A stretch of 64,000 bases of DNA from Klebsormidium nitens (Eukaryota; Streptophyta; Klebsormidiophyceae; Klebsormidiales; Klebsormidiaceae). Positions 47,118 to 59,353 of this stretch are shown here, in pieces; within the stretch, counting starts at the first letter, position 1, and each line of letters opens with the position of its first letter. The stretch lies in contig DF237133.1 in the NCBI GenBank assembly GCA_000708835.1, forward strand, positions 93,215 through 157,214, given 5' to 3'. The position numbers and the translations under genes were made by a program. The notes beneath the pieces were generated by a model. That model searched no databases and was not told the DNA's origin. It was given only the letters and a program-made list of their open reading frames with translations.

Positions 47118-50100
47118 TCAGGCGGCCATATGATGGCCGCTCATATTCAGTGCGAGCGGACGCGGCGAGGCGGTCGTCTTAGCGTCGGCCCCGCTTTCTC
47201 GATCTCGCCGCTCTCGTTCTCGCCGGTACGCGTCCACCCGCCGCTCTTCCTCTTCCCGCAGCTTGTGATTCAAAGCGTAGATCTCGGCCCTTCGCTTCTC
47301 TCTGCAATGGTCCAATGGTCAGAGACTCGCACTGGCGCAATGACGTCCAGGTGGGAAACGTCTGCTCTTCCCCAGGCAATGCGTCGGGCGACTGGGCAAA
47401 CAGCTAGATGGGCCGAACTAATATCTAGAGTTTTTCCTCTTAGGAAAAGATAGAATTGGTTTTGTCCGAATCCAACTCCCATTGCAAGAGCCGACGAATT
47501 TAGATTCCCTACCTACAGAAGGAAGTAGGATCGGATGCTACGCAGGGAACGTCATAGAGGGGCACACGCCCGGGCCATCGAGGGCCGACTTCATCATGAC
47601 GCACGGGGAAAAGCATCGTGCTTCTTCGCCAATCACTGCGGACGTCAGCACAAACGGTCAGCAACGCTCACTTCAGTTCGAGCGCAGTCTCGCGCCGCCT
47701 CCGCTCCTCTTCCCTCTTGGTGTCCTCCAGCCGTTTGGCCTGAAAGGAGAGAAACGTCGTAAGTTAGCTAACCGTACTTACTCAACCGTTAACCCTTAAC
47801 CGTAGCTTAAATGGCCATGACTTCCTTGTGATTCTTCATGTACCCCTGCCCAAAAGTTGACCACTCACTTACGCCTCGATTCCAGATTTGACGGGCAATT
47901 TTTATGTGCAGCTTCATTGACAGGCTGAGGGTGAGTATGACGTAGCCACGGATAAGTGAAGTAAGGACAGCGCCAGGACCACACAAGAAAAGAAGGAAAA
48001 GCAAGACCGTCTGCCTTGTTGGACAAGACGGAACAGAGCGGAAGAAGGGAGACTGATATGGCACATTGCACAAAATGGATTGAGCGAAGCAAAGTACAAA
48101 CAACCGCGCAGCGTTCCCACCTTGAGCGCGCTCGCCTCCTGCTCCGCCCGCCACTTCTCCAGCCGCAGCTGCGTCGCGCGCTGCAGCGCCTCCGCCCGCG
48201 CCGCGCTCTCGGGCGAAGTGGACGGGCTGCCCGCCCCGGTCTCGCCCTCAGCCGGCAAGCTCAGCGTGGAGCTCCTCCTTGCCCCCCTGGGGGGATCCCT
48301 CGGAATCCCACCAGTGGGGCTCAGAGCGCCCCGGGGGCTCAGCGTTTTCTGGGGACTTTTAGGCCCGGGGGGGCTCATAGTGCCAGAGGGATCAGGGGAG
48401 CGTTTCGGTAGCGAGGCTAGGTGCAATGGTTGTGGGGTCAGAACGCCCCGGGGGTGCTTGGTAGGAGACGTTCCGGGATGGTTGGGGGAAGCCACGTGCA
48501 TGCGAATGCCCGGGGTTTGCGCCCGGGGCTTCGCTTCGGCAGCCGGGGACAGGGGCTGAGAGCTCACTGGGACAGGTTCGGGTGTACGGGGCTCTGAGGT
48601 TGGGTTCCGTTTGGCTGGTACCTTCATTCGGGCCTTTGCTTCAGTTGTGAGCGACGACATCCTTGGCGAGAGTGGGGCCTTTGCGGCAGTGTCGCCGGCG
48701 TTGGACGATGTGTTTGATTTCCGAGGATTCGCCTTCTGAGATATTGACGACGCTTCGCTTGGTGACTTAGCGGATGCACGTGGCTGGCTTGCCAACTCTC
48801 CCCGTAGTGATGCTTCTTCTCCCAAGCAATCGCTGGAGCGTTTATCACACGAAGCAGCTGAGGAGGCATCTGATTCCCTTGGGTTAGCAGTTTTGGAAGT
48901 AGCATGGGGTCCCGGCAAGGACCGAGACCGGGCCGTCCTGACTGGCGGGCTGAGCCTTGGCGAGCATGGCGGACTTGAGATCCTTCCCGTAGCTTCTGAA
49001 CCCTTTCGCCTACTGTTTAGAGAATTCGACCTGGGAGGCCGTAAAGTCTTCTCTTCCCTGACCAACGAAGTGCTGCGCCGCAGAGGACTTATGGGATTAT
49101 CTTTCAGGCTAGACTTCAGGGATTGTGGAGAGGTTGATGTGCATGATGGGTTGGAGCCTGTTTCTAATTGACCAAGCCGAGCAGACTCTGACTGGTGAGA
49201 ACTTCGATAGTCTACTGCTGAGCTACCTAATCTTGCTTTTGATGGGCCTGGTACTTGGGTACTAGTACTGGAAGCAGATTCCCCCTCTGCAACGTCCCCT
49301 TGGGAATTCATGGGTCTCCTACACAATTGCTCCTCAAGACCAGTGACCAGCTTTCCTGAGACAACTGCAGGACCGTTAGACCCGGTCTCTGCTTGCTCTT
49401 GAGGAACAGTGGGTCCAGTGTGCTTATCTGAACCGGCATACTCCTGGCTGTTCCCACCCTTTGCTTCCTCTTGCACGCCCGCAGATGTGACCCCATCTAT
49501 CAAACTCCTCGCCATGACGGGGGTCCCGGAGGCCCCTAAAAGAAAAGTGTCCTGACCGGTTTTTGACACCGCTGCCAACCCCTTTGCCACTACATCTGCA
49601 AGACAGACCGCATTCTGTCTCCCCCCTGCCTCCCCAGTTGGCCCCCTCTCCTTTCCACCTGCTGCCTTTTCAATCACAAAACCAGCCCCATCAAGATCAG
49701 CCCCAGAAGGACTCTTTCTCACTAAATGGTCCATCTCAGCTGGAAGACTTCGCCTGCTTTTCCTTCTGCCAGGAGAAGAGCTGGGGCAGCGAGCTGGTTC
49801 ATGTGCCGAAGCTGGTGAAGGGAAGGGGGAGCTGAGTCGCCTGACAGCGAGGGGGGCGCTCCTGCCCTGGAGCTCAAGCTTCTCCTAGGAAGAGGATGGG
49901 AGACAGAAAAGAGCCTTTCTATTAATTCAGATCTAAAGGAGACTTTCAGGTTAAGGTACTGGTGTCTGCAGTTTAGGCTTGAAATGCCAAGATCCTTTCA
50001 GAAGAATTCAGGGAGAGTCTAATCATAGCTCTTGCAATGATATAAGGCTGCGTACTGCTCTTAAATGCTGTCTACTCAATGCAGCTACAGCCTTGATGTA

Positions 50101-50241
50101 TGCGGTGATGCGATTCTCAGTCTTCAATTGGATTCAACAGCTCAAGCCAGTCTGACCCAGAATCCGGAGATGGCTAAGTTTATCTTCATTCAGGCTATGA
50201 CAGAAGAGGGCTTGTAACGATCTTCGTATGCACCTCACCAT
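47118..50241 (-). CDS. Ser/Pro-rich protein with C-terminal coiled coil
   Basis: Exons: 50239-50241 (the ATG alone, directly before a GTGAGG donor), 48121-49884, 47672-47739 and 47118-47301. Phases agree (0, 0, 2). The total is 673 codons, 672 aa plus TGA. About 540 N-terminal residues are low-complexity, Ser/Pro/Thr/Lys/Arg-rich with many SP and TP sites (SPRLSPP, LSPRGALSPTGG), typical of a disordered, phosphorylated, basic microtubule- or scaffold-type protein. The last about 130 residues form a highly charged helix running over three exons (LRLEKWRAEQEASALK, KRLEDTKREEERRRRE, IYALNHKLREEEERR), a likely coiled coil. I do not recognise the family and assign no function. A telo-box (CCGAAACCCTAATTC on the minus strand) lies about 65 bp upstream of the ATG at about 50304-50318. 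The start is inferred; a further upstream exon is possible. Confidence 0.7.
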
Positions 50242-51047
50242 GTAGTATCCTTCGAGTGCCGCTGTCAGGCCGCTGACGTTCTCAAGCAGGCTTCAGCATG
50301 AATTAGGGTTTCGGCAGTGGCCGTTGCTCCAGCTTTCTCAAACGAAGGAGCGGAGCAGATTCGCCCATTAAAAGATAGGGTTCTAGAAATTAAACGAAAA
50401 AATTCTAGAGGATACAGCGAGGACTTTGCTCCGCATTGCTATGCAGGTCGTGAGGGGGTTGTGCAGCTTCTTTTGAAACCAGTTCACTTTGAAGTTTGAG
50501 CATCCACAAGAGCCACTTGAAGTTGAACTTGAAGGCACTTGAAGTTGGAGGCCAAGCTGCGAAAACAGCTAAAGTATCGATGTTGCCGATCCGTCGTCGA
50601 AATTCTACATCGAAGTATCATCCAGGATACCACTATGGCGCCGTGGTTGTTGGGACGATTGATCACTCGACACGCTTCGACGACGATACGAAACCGTATT
50701 GAGGAAGCGTGATTCGACAATTCGGAGCGCTTGCTGCTTCTTCCTGCATGGAAGCACGGGCCCAGGCCCAGGCCCCAGGGCATACCCAGACTCTAGAGCT
50801 AGGTATTTGCGCCCTGTTCTTTGAATCGGAGCCAGAGTTGGCTTTTCTGATCACCCCTCAGGTCCTTTCTGCAGATTGAAAGCATTCTCCGTTGAATATC
50901 TCCATCGCGCATGCTTGCGAGGATACTAAGCGGGGATAGTGGCAGCTGAGAGCAAGGGGTTTTCAGAGATTGGTCATGGCTGGCAAGTCGCTGCTGCTGA
51001 AGTCATTTGGACAGCAATTATAGGCCTGATCCTAGCCGCCTGCATTG
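50242..51047. promoter_or_regulatory. Divergent promoter region, coiled-coil gene and amino acid transporter
   Basis: An 806-bp spacer separates two divergent starts. It includes the telo-box-like motif near 50304 next to the minus-strand gene. No coding exon or RNA seen. A bidirectional promoter is inferred from layout only. Confidence 0.4.
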
Positions 51048-54000
51048 ATGGAGGCTAGCGGGGTCCAAAGAGGGCCCCCAGCCGGCTGGCTGCAGAGCTT
51101 CCTAGCCTCGGCATCTCGAGTGAAGGTTTATGGTGCATCGGATGCTCGCGAGCTTGCCCCTACCGATGAAAGCCTGCCAGTGCTGGCCAGGGGAAACAGC
51201 GTGTCAAGTTCAAGGTCAAGCACTGGGGAAGAGCAGGTATGTTTGAAAAGAAGGGTTGCAGATGTGAATGCGAAACCCCAAGCTGGAATGCCGTGCTCTT
51301 CAGCGATGAAGCTTCAATATGGGTCTGCATCCCTGAACTTGCATTTGTAGGGATTGAGGCACCTAAGCAGCTGATGAAGATTTTGAATGTGCTGAAAGTG
51401 AGGTTACAGCAACTGTGCATCTCGGATTAGTGGACTCAACACTGTCAACGACACCTTACATGAGTGTTGTCCATTTGGATTCAAATCCAGTCGCTTGGAA
51501 GGATCGAACCCTTTACAAATGTAAGCTGGACGGATGAAATCAGATGAAGAGATGGGAGACGATGGCTGCTTGCAGATACTAGCGCTTCCTGGACACACTG
51601 ATAACAAAGGCACACTTTTGAACCGCCCGAATACTCCAACATTTTCACCACTTTGGATGCTGCATCTTGAGCCCTTCGCCCTTGCATGGTACCGTAGACA
51701 TGACTTAGTCACCATCCATGTTCTACGAGTATCGGCCAAAAGAGCTGATTTTTCAATACAAAACAAGTGCAAGCTTCCCCCTTCAATTCTGCATCTGAAA
51801 GCTGCCTTCTCCATCCTAGTGCATATCCCCTTCAACCTGTCCATGTTAGGCAGACAAACCGAAGCTGAACACTAGCCCTCCTTCTGCAGGCAATCGCAGT
51901 CGACTCTCTCGCCACTCCCCGTCCATCTTCCAAAGACTCCCTTACACGAAGACTTGGCCCATGGGACCTCACCTTACTAGGCATCGGCGCGTCTATTGGG
52001 TCGGGGATCTTTGTCGTGACGGGCGTTGCCGCTCGGCAGGCTGGCCCAGGTAGAGCTCAACCCTTTTCTGCCCCCACTCAGTTTTCCTTTTGGGAGTTTG
52101 TGTCTGGCCGAGCTTGCCTCAAGACTCTGTGTCACATGTGCTGGCATGCTTCGCTCCCCTGCAGGCTTCTTCAAATCTGCTATGGAGGTGATCGGATATC
52201 TGTGCCAGTAGATGTGTCAGCTAGTGCGCCAGCTTGTGACCAAGTTTTGCACTGCCTTCAGTTTGGCTGCTTCCACCCTGGGGTCCCAATTAAACAGTAG
52301 GGGGGCACTTTCACAGATTTCGGTTAGCTCCACCCTTGTGAACGCAACCCCCCTCTTTGCTGTTGAGAACTACAGATCTTATCCCCCTTGCTTTCTGATG
52401 ACAGTACGCATCTTCTCCCGCATGTCTCGGTCGGACAGCGCTCACTCCTCTGGCCCACAAGGTTCAAGGCCTCAATCTCACTTGATATACCCACTTAAAT
52501 CCAAACTTCTACAAATTTACGTTACGGACCTCAACGTCTTCATTCCCTGGGGACTCACGTACCTCGCAGCCTCATACCCCCCCCAATCTGATCGAGTTTC
52601 GGATTTCACACCCCCTGCAGCTGTGGCCCTCAGTTTCCTGCTCGCTGGGCTCGCCTCCGCCCTCGATGCGCTGTGCTATGCTGAGCTGGCGGCTCGCTTC
52701 CCTGCCCTCGGCTCCGCTTACCTGTACACCTACCTCACGTTCAGCGAGCTCCCCGCCTTCCTCGTCTTCTCACACCTCATGTTCGACTACCACATCAGTG
52801 CCGCAAGCATCGCACGAAGGTGGGAAGATTCTCCTCTCTTTCTGCGTCTATGTTGTGTATTGCATTTTGCTTGTCTTGGATGACGATCTCGAAGCTTGCG
52901 GTAGCAATCTGTGAGTCTTAATCTGGCAAGCTTTGTCTTCCCAAATGACGAAGTCGAGGTTCTCGAACGCTGCCCTAAAATCCAGCCATCCTTAGCCTCT
53001 TTGATCTTGGCCTTGCTTTTGAAGAAGGCTGGCCAACAGGACGCGAATCTCTGGCTCATCATTTCTCTGCTAAAAATTAACACACCCCAACTGCGGCTCT
53101 TTCCTTCGTTAAGGCGACCACGCAGACACTCGGGCCCTTGACTGCTTGCTTTCAAGCGTCCGTCGGCGATTGAACAACGCAGTAGTCCGGAGCTTATTCG
53201 CGAACAAAAGCAACCACCTCGACCTCCGAAACTCCTCATGATGCTTGTTCTGCGCCATATCTCTGCTGAACACACGCCTTGACCTAGGCGCTCGATTGAA
53301 GCGAAAATCTCTTCACACGGCCCATCGTGGCACTCTCGCTGAAGCTCGTCGTATTGGTGCAGTCTGGCGGGCTACACCGTAAAGCTCCTGGTGCGGATTC
53401 TGCCCTTCACGGCGCCGTACATCCCGCAGTGGCTGGCCGGCGGGGGGCTGTCGCTGCTGGGGGGCCTGCTCTCGGTCAACTTCCTTGCGCCGCTCATCTT
53501 GTTAGCTCTCACCCTGCTCCTCTGTCAGGTGAGGGGAAAACGGATGCAAGTTGGATGTGGTGGAAAGGGAGCCCGGCTGAAAGTGGTACAGATGCTCCTT
53601 CCGAGGAGCTCAGTCGCTTGGAAGTTGAACGTACTCCAAAGGCAACGTCGGAGGAGGTCAACCGCTTAAAACTTCGATCGTGGCTCGAAGAGGACGTCGG
53701 CGAAGCCACGTGCTTGGACCTTGAAAATTTACACGGATGGCAACACAATGGAAACTGGCGAAGCTCGGATGGTCCGACGGCTTCCGTCAACGCAGTAAGA
53801 CAATTGGTACTGGGGGTTCATCACGTCTACCTCAAGAAAGCAACCGTCCTTCTTGCGACAAAAGTGCCTCCACCGCGCTCGCCAAAAATCTCGCAAGAAT
53901 CCCGGGTACCTATCGCCCATTGAGGTCCATCGCTTCCGGTTTGAGTCCCCTTCCCCTTCTCCTCTTCTCCCGGTACATCTCTCGGCTCACATTCACAAAA

Positions 54001-56795
54001 GACTTCCACAGCTTCCAGCTCAGATCCCTTCTTCCCTGCTCCAGGGCGTCAAGGAGTCGTCCACAATCAACGCCGTCATGACGTGTACCAAGGTAGCCAT
54101 CGTGCTATTGGTTGTGGCGGTGGGTACCTCCGAGGTGGACCCCGCGAACTGGGTACCGTTCGCGCCGTCCGGCCTACCCGCTGTCGTCAGCACGTCGACG
54201 CTTGTTTTCTTTGCGTACGTGGGCTTCGACGCGGTGGCCAACACGGCAGAGGAGAGCAAGAACCCGCAGGTGAGGGACGGAATGGATGTGAATCCATGTG
54301 AAGCTTTTTTAGAAGGATTTGAAGTCTTAGGACCTGAAAACGGTACCCCGGAAGCTGGAATGTTCGAGCGTTTTCTGAAAGAACAACAAAACAGTTTGCG
54401 GACCAGAAGTTACTCCAGATTCCCAGCTCCGACAACCCGCGCTTCAGGATGAAGATTGGATTCCGAAGGACGCCTGGGAGGTTTGGTGAAAAGGAATCGT
54501 GGTTTTAACGAGCTGCTTTTTCCATCACCCCTCTCACCAACGGCTTGGTTTGCTCTCCAGTGCAACTTCACGCGTCATCGGCACCCTGGTCGTGAACATC
54601 CGGCAGACGTTTCTGTCACCACTTTGCTTTTGTCTTTTGTACCCTTTACTCAACTCGCTTGCTCTCTCCCACCCCGCGCTTACCGCCTTTCCTCTCCACC
54701 AGCGACCTCGAGCTGAGCACCATTGGCTGGTTCTCCCTTCTCCCGTAGCCCTACTCAAGTCGGTTTTGATCTCTTAACCCGTGCTTAACCCCTTTTCTCT
54801 CCACCAGCGTGACCTCCCAGTGGGCATCATCGGCAGCCTGGCCGTGTGCACGCTGCTCTACGTCTCGGTCTGCCTGGTCCTTACGGGGATGGTTCCGTAC
54901 ACACAACTCGACCCCGAGTCCCCGCTCTCCTCCGCGTTTTCCGCTAAGGGTCTCGCCTTCATCGAGGGGATCATCGACCTAGGCGCGGTAGTCGGCTTGA
55001 CGACGACCCTGCTAGTGGGGCTGTATGCACAGTCCCGGCTGTATATGGGCGTCGGAAGGTAATTTTGATGACGGTGGTGCAACTGCTTGTCTCGCTTCGC
55101 TTCGGCGTCAGTGCTTTGCATTCGTCTCTGCTTTTGAACGCGTATTCACTCGCGATGCGTGCTTGATCTCGCTGTACAAAACTGCCCGGGTAGCTTCCAG
55201 AGTGCCTACATGCGGTCTGCTGCATTGAACGCCTCGCCGGACGTAACAGTCGTTCCATATGCACGCGCCCTCATATTCACGAAATGCCTGCTGTTGCTTC
55301 TGCTTAGCTTGAATCATCCTCTCAACCCACGCCACCCTTCACTGACACCCGAGCAAAAGCCTTACACCTAGTCTTGTTGTGATGTGGTCAATACCTTCGG
55401 ACACAATGGCTTCTCCTTTCAAACGATCCCCGTTCGTTCGACTGTGACGTTGGCGTCTGAAATGAATTCACCTGTTGTTTTCCTCTCCAGGGACGGCCTC
55501 CTCCCCGCCCGCTTCTTCGCCCAGGTCAGCCCGTTGCACCACACCCCGGTGCGCGCGCAGGCCTGGGTCGGCCTCGTCGCGGGCACGCTCGCGCTCTTCT
55601 TCGACGTCTCCCGCCTGTCGCACATCCTCTCGGTGGGCGTCCTCACCGCGTACGGCGTCGTCTGCATGTGCATCATCAGCCTGCGACTGGACCCGGGGCA
55701 CTGCCCCCGGGGGGGGCGGTTCGCTTTCCCGGCGCTCGACAACCTGACTAGGTACGTCTCCTCAGTCAAGGTGGAGAAAGCTTTAGGTGGAGGAAGCTCT
55801 TAGGCAACACTAGACCTCGATCCTAAAGTCACCGGCTCCGCACCCGTACCCACTCGAAACCCCAGATGAATCCGTTTTCCCGTCTCCGGCTGGTTAGTTT
55901 CTTTACCTAAAGCCTAATTCTATACCTAAGTAAGCTAACTATACCTAAGTGAGATCCTTCTCTTGTTCAGGTGGCAGGAAGGGACGCTGTGCATGGCCGC
56001 GGTCGCGGCGCTCGTGTTCGCGGGCGGGATCGCCGCACGGCTCGGCGGCGGGTTCGGGGTGTTGGCGCTCTTCCTCGCAGCCGCGGCCGCGGCCGCGCTG
56101 CCGCTGATTCTGAGACAAGGGTACAAGACCCATGCGGGGTTCTCGTGCCCGCTGGTCCCCGGACTGCCCCTCCTGGGGATGGCGTTCAACGTGTACCTGC
56201 TCGCACAGGTGAGGCGCCCTGTGCTGATTCCGCTGCGGAATTAGTCAGGTTGGTGGATTAGATGATGTGGGTTGTATAGTGGATGATATGCTGACGGATT
56301 GCTAAAATGGTCTTCAGCTGCATTGTCTGCGGTGAGAGTCCAGGTTCTTCGCGGTTTGACGTGTGTTCGCTTTTAGCACCAGCTTCGACATCATTGCAAG
56401 CTGAGACCCAGTGGCCTCGTAGCAAGCTTGCGAACGTCTTGCAATCGTTTCAACGATTCCTTTATGAGCTGCGATGCCCCTTTCTCGCCCTGACACGTCA
56501 CTATCTTGAGATTAATTCAATCGCGTGATCCCCTTCTCTCGTCACCAAATCAGGTGCACAACACGGTTCTATAATTTGGCATAGGAAAGCCTTTTTGCCG
56601 TTTGTGGCGACTCTTTTCTGATCAACATCACTTTCGATGCAGATGCATTGGGAGGCTTACGTAAGGCTGGTGGCTGTAACCATCCTGTCAATTTTGCTGT
56701 ACGCCTTTTATGGGCAGCACCATGGCGGATCCGGTACCATTTCCACCGCCTATCAGAAGATCAATGGCGGGGACAATAACCAGGAGAGCTCATAA
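51048..56795 (+). CDS. Cationic amino acid transporter (CAT family, APC superfamily)
   Basis: This is predicted to import Lys/Arg-type amino acids across the plasma membrane or tonoplast. Nine exons: 51048-51236, 51890-52049, 52621-52819, 53363-53528, 54045-54269, 54808-55058, 55491-55751, 55971-56208, 56643-56795. All phases agree, giving 613 aa plus TAA, normal for plant CATs. Exon 1 encodes a 63-aa hydrophilic N-terminus. Family motifs: LGIGASIGSGIFVVTG (TM1), CYAELAARFPALGSAYLYTY, GVKESSTINAVM, FFAYVGFDAVANTAEESKNP, RDLPVGIIGSL, AQSRLYMGVGRDGLLPARFF, TAYGVVCMCIISLRLD, and C-terminal helices with the usual MAFNVYLLAQ-MHWEAYVRL. About 14 hydrophobic spans. Exon 6 is preceded by two decayed copies of its own head (listed separately). 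It looks complete and functional. Confidence 0.95.
54545..54802 (+). repeat. Two upstream decayed copies of CAT exon 6 acceptor and head
   Basis: The real exon starts at 54808 after TCTCTCCACCAG. A copy with the same pyrimidine tract and acceptor (CCTCTCCACCAG) gives an exon-like start at 54703. An earlier copy after CTCTCCAG starts at 54561 and contains GTCATCGGCACCCTGGTCGT, matching GGCATCATCGGCAGCCTGG of the real exon. Offsets are 142 and 105 bp. Neither copy continues in frame as the transporter. Confidence 0.75.
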
Positions 56796-58014
56796 AACGT
56801 CCTTTGCCGATCGCTAAATTCAATCGATTGCTAGCACTGGCATCGTGATTGCGAGCCTGTCTTACAAGCACGCATATGCAAGCGAGCGGAAGGCGCGCCA
56901 GGGAGTGGCGCTTGCCGGAAACGGATGACCACTAAGCCTTTATATACGGTGCAAATACCAAACAAGTATGCAGAGATGTTGGACGACTAACACAAGATCA
57001 TTGTTGCTAAACCGACATGGACAGAGGGTTTCATTCGCTCGTGAGTCGAAGAAGTTGCACATGTTTCCTTGCTAACAGCTTGATAAACGAAAATTACAGC
57101 AAGCTTAGAAAGGACATGGCCAGTATCGATGCGCTGCACACATGCCAGATTATGAATGATGCTGGATCGCCAAATTGATTCGACCGTCATGTGCACTGAA
57201 TGACGACTCGATGTTTGGAGCATGCATCTTTGAATCAAGGTGATGCATACGTATACGTGCACTTTCAGGCTCTCCGGACCTATATATTCCAATGCACGCG
57301 ATCAATGTTGCTTCGAGTGCGTCATGCGCGGCGGGCTTCAATGACCATATATAACTGCATGTACTCGAATCGACTTGCCGTTCAATGTGCTGAAGCGACG
57401 ATTGTGATTGGAGTGACTATGCCAATAGTTCAAGATTTGAAGATCATATGGCGCATGCCTGCATGCCTCGAAAATATATAGCGAGCTATAGACACTCAGT
57501 AGGTCTATATAGTGTAGAGGTGGCTAATACTGTAACCTGATTGTCCGCTCTGCATGTGATGTGCACCAGCTCACGGGCAACCATGAACCCTGCTCAGCTT
57601 GCCGAGCTTCATTTTTCGTCAGTATCTGGAGACTACTCTATTCTCTCACATCAACAGCGGCGCCAACTATCACGAGCGCCAAATTCCTTTGTCAAGCTCA
57701 AACTAAGTTCCTGCATGTCATATTCCGCTTGGCCTACTGACGGTGGTGCAAGCCCCAATTCTTTGCATCCGACCACCTTTTGTCAGTGAATCGGTCTGAG
57801 GATCTCTGCATGTAGGATGTTCTCATGAAACCATTGTTTTGATTCAAGTGCCGTCTTCCAAATCACGTAAAGCAGCCAGACCCCGCCCTTCTGCGACTCA
57901 GCTTTCACCTGTTCCGCAGGCAATCGTTCTCAACCGGAGTCAGCAAAGAAATGCATGACTCACGGTACATACCTGCTCGAATCCACTCAATCTACCTACC
58001 TGCCTATACTAGTT
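56796..58014. other. Convergent spacer, no gene seen
   Basis: 3' UTRs of the transporter and of the RING-CH gene are expected here. The rest is AT-rich with no coding or RNA signal that I can support. Confidence 0.5.
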
Positions 58015-59353
58015 CTAAACTCGCAGTGCCCTTGCAGGAGCATGTATCGAGCTAGCTCCTGCGCGTCGCCTGGCTTTTGACTGCTCTTCATCCGGACTGC
58101 ACAGGTCTACAAAGCACCGCAGCATTCGCTCTGCTAGAGAGTCTTGCCGTGGCGGCACTCGAGGCTCTGCTGGCGGCCTTGGAGGGTGCCTTGATGTGGC
58201 TGACTTTTTGGGTTTCAAGGAGGGATCGAGAACGTTGGGAAGGTTCTTGACGGGCTTTTGACAGATTTCACAAGTCCTGGAGATGAGATTCGGAAGGTGT
58301 TGTGAGAAGTTGCAATCTGCGGCAGGAGACATAAGTCCAAAGGGAAGCATAATATAGATAGCACAGCCAGCGTAGTGAAGAGAGAGGGGCGTACAGTGGC
58401 CGCACAGAGAAAAGCAAACTGCTCGACAGTCTAGATTCAATTGATGTCCACAAGTACCAACGAAATTTCGTTCCAAATTGTGGCCCAGTAATGTCCCTTT
58501 GGGCAGAACAACTCTCAACCACTGGCTTCAGTTGGTTCATTCTGGATCAGTTTTCACGGATCAATTGGAAAGTGATGAGCTGGCCTCTGCTTGCACTTGA
58601 GCTGTTTGGCTGTATCAAATGTGGCTTAGTGCAGACACCAACTCTGCATCACTGCAAAGGACACCACCAGAAAGCATGTGCACAAGAAGCAACCTGCCTA
58701 CTTTGGCGACTGACAATCTCTGAGCTGGACAATGAGACAAGACTCTAAATCGAAACCAGGGCCCACCTGGTCTGTTGATAGGAGAACCACAGGAGTGCGC
58801 ACTCGCTATGCATGATTGCCAGCCCCTTGCTGTGGCAACCGCAATCCAAGACCAACATCTCTGAGGCTGTAACCTCACAGTGGCAAACCCTACAGATTGA
58901 GGGAGCTACATCTGCCAGCGTATTCCCACCATTGTCTTCCTGGTTTCTGTCAGCACACTCAGGTTCTGATGGCTGTTGGACTGAGCTGTTGAAGCCGCTG
59001 CCTACTTGAGCCTTGCATTGAACATTGCTGGAGTCTGAATGAAACTCCTTCTTGCTGGAGGACTCTTTCGGAGAGTCGCTGGTTTGCTTCACACGCCCAG
59101 GAGATTGTACAACCCAATTAGGCGCCCCTTGAGAATTCTCCAGGAACAGAAAGGGGGTGGTCTCCAATACCCTCACAAGCTGCTCTAGTGCTCTCTGCCA
59201 GTACCCCGTCTTCACGCCTTCCCTTCTGGTTAGCTTACAAGAAGGGACGTTGATTTTCTGAGAGGCGGCGCTCAGACAGCTTGAAGCATACTTCTGGTTT
59301 GCAAACGAGCAATCGGCGGTGCTTGGCTGAAAAGGCAAACCGATTGCATCCAT
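58015..59353 (-). CDS. RING-CH (RINGv) zinc-finger protein, probable E3 ubiquitin ligase
   Basis: Two exons, 58767-59353 and 58015-58276, joined in phase 2, give 282 aa plus TAG. A hydrophilic N-terminus of 150 residues is followed by a C4HC3 RING-CH finger from Cys154: CRVC, LDCGC, a KGLAIMHSECALLWFS segment with the His and Cys ligands, and across the splice TRTCEICQKPVKNLP. This layout is specific to MARCH-type ligases, which transfer ubiquitin to membrane or soluble targets. Unlike most MARCH proteins there is no transmembrane pair after the finger; the C-terminus is a basic, Pro/Arg-rich tail. The ATG at 59353 is the first in frame after a TAG that could itself be an acceptor, so an upstream exon cannot be excluded. 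Confidence 0.85.

Noticed and set aside
46734-47453. 239-codon plus-strand open frame
   Set aside because: Its 3' half is antisense to the coiled-coil exon and no domain or splice signal supports it.
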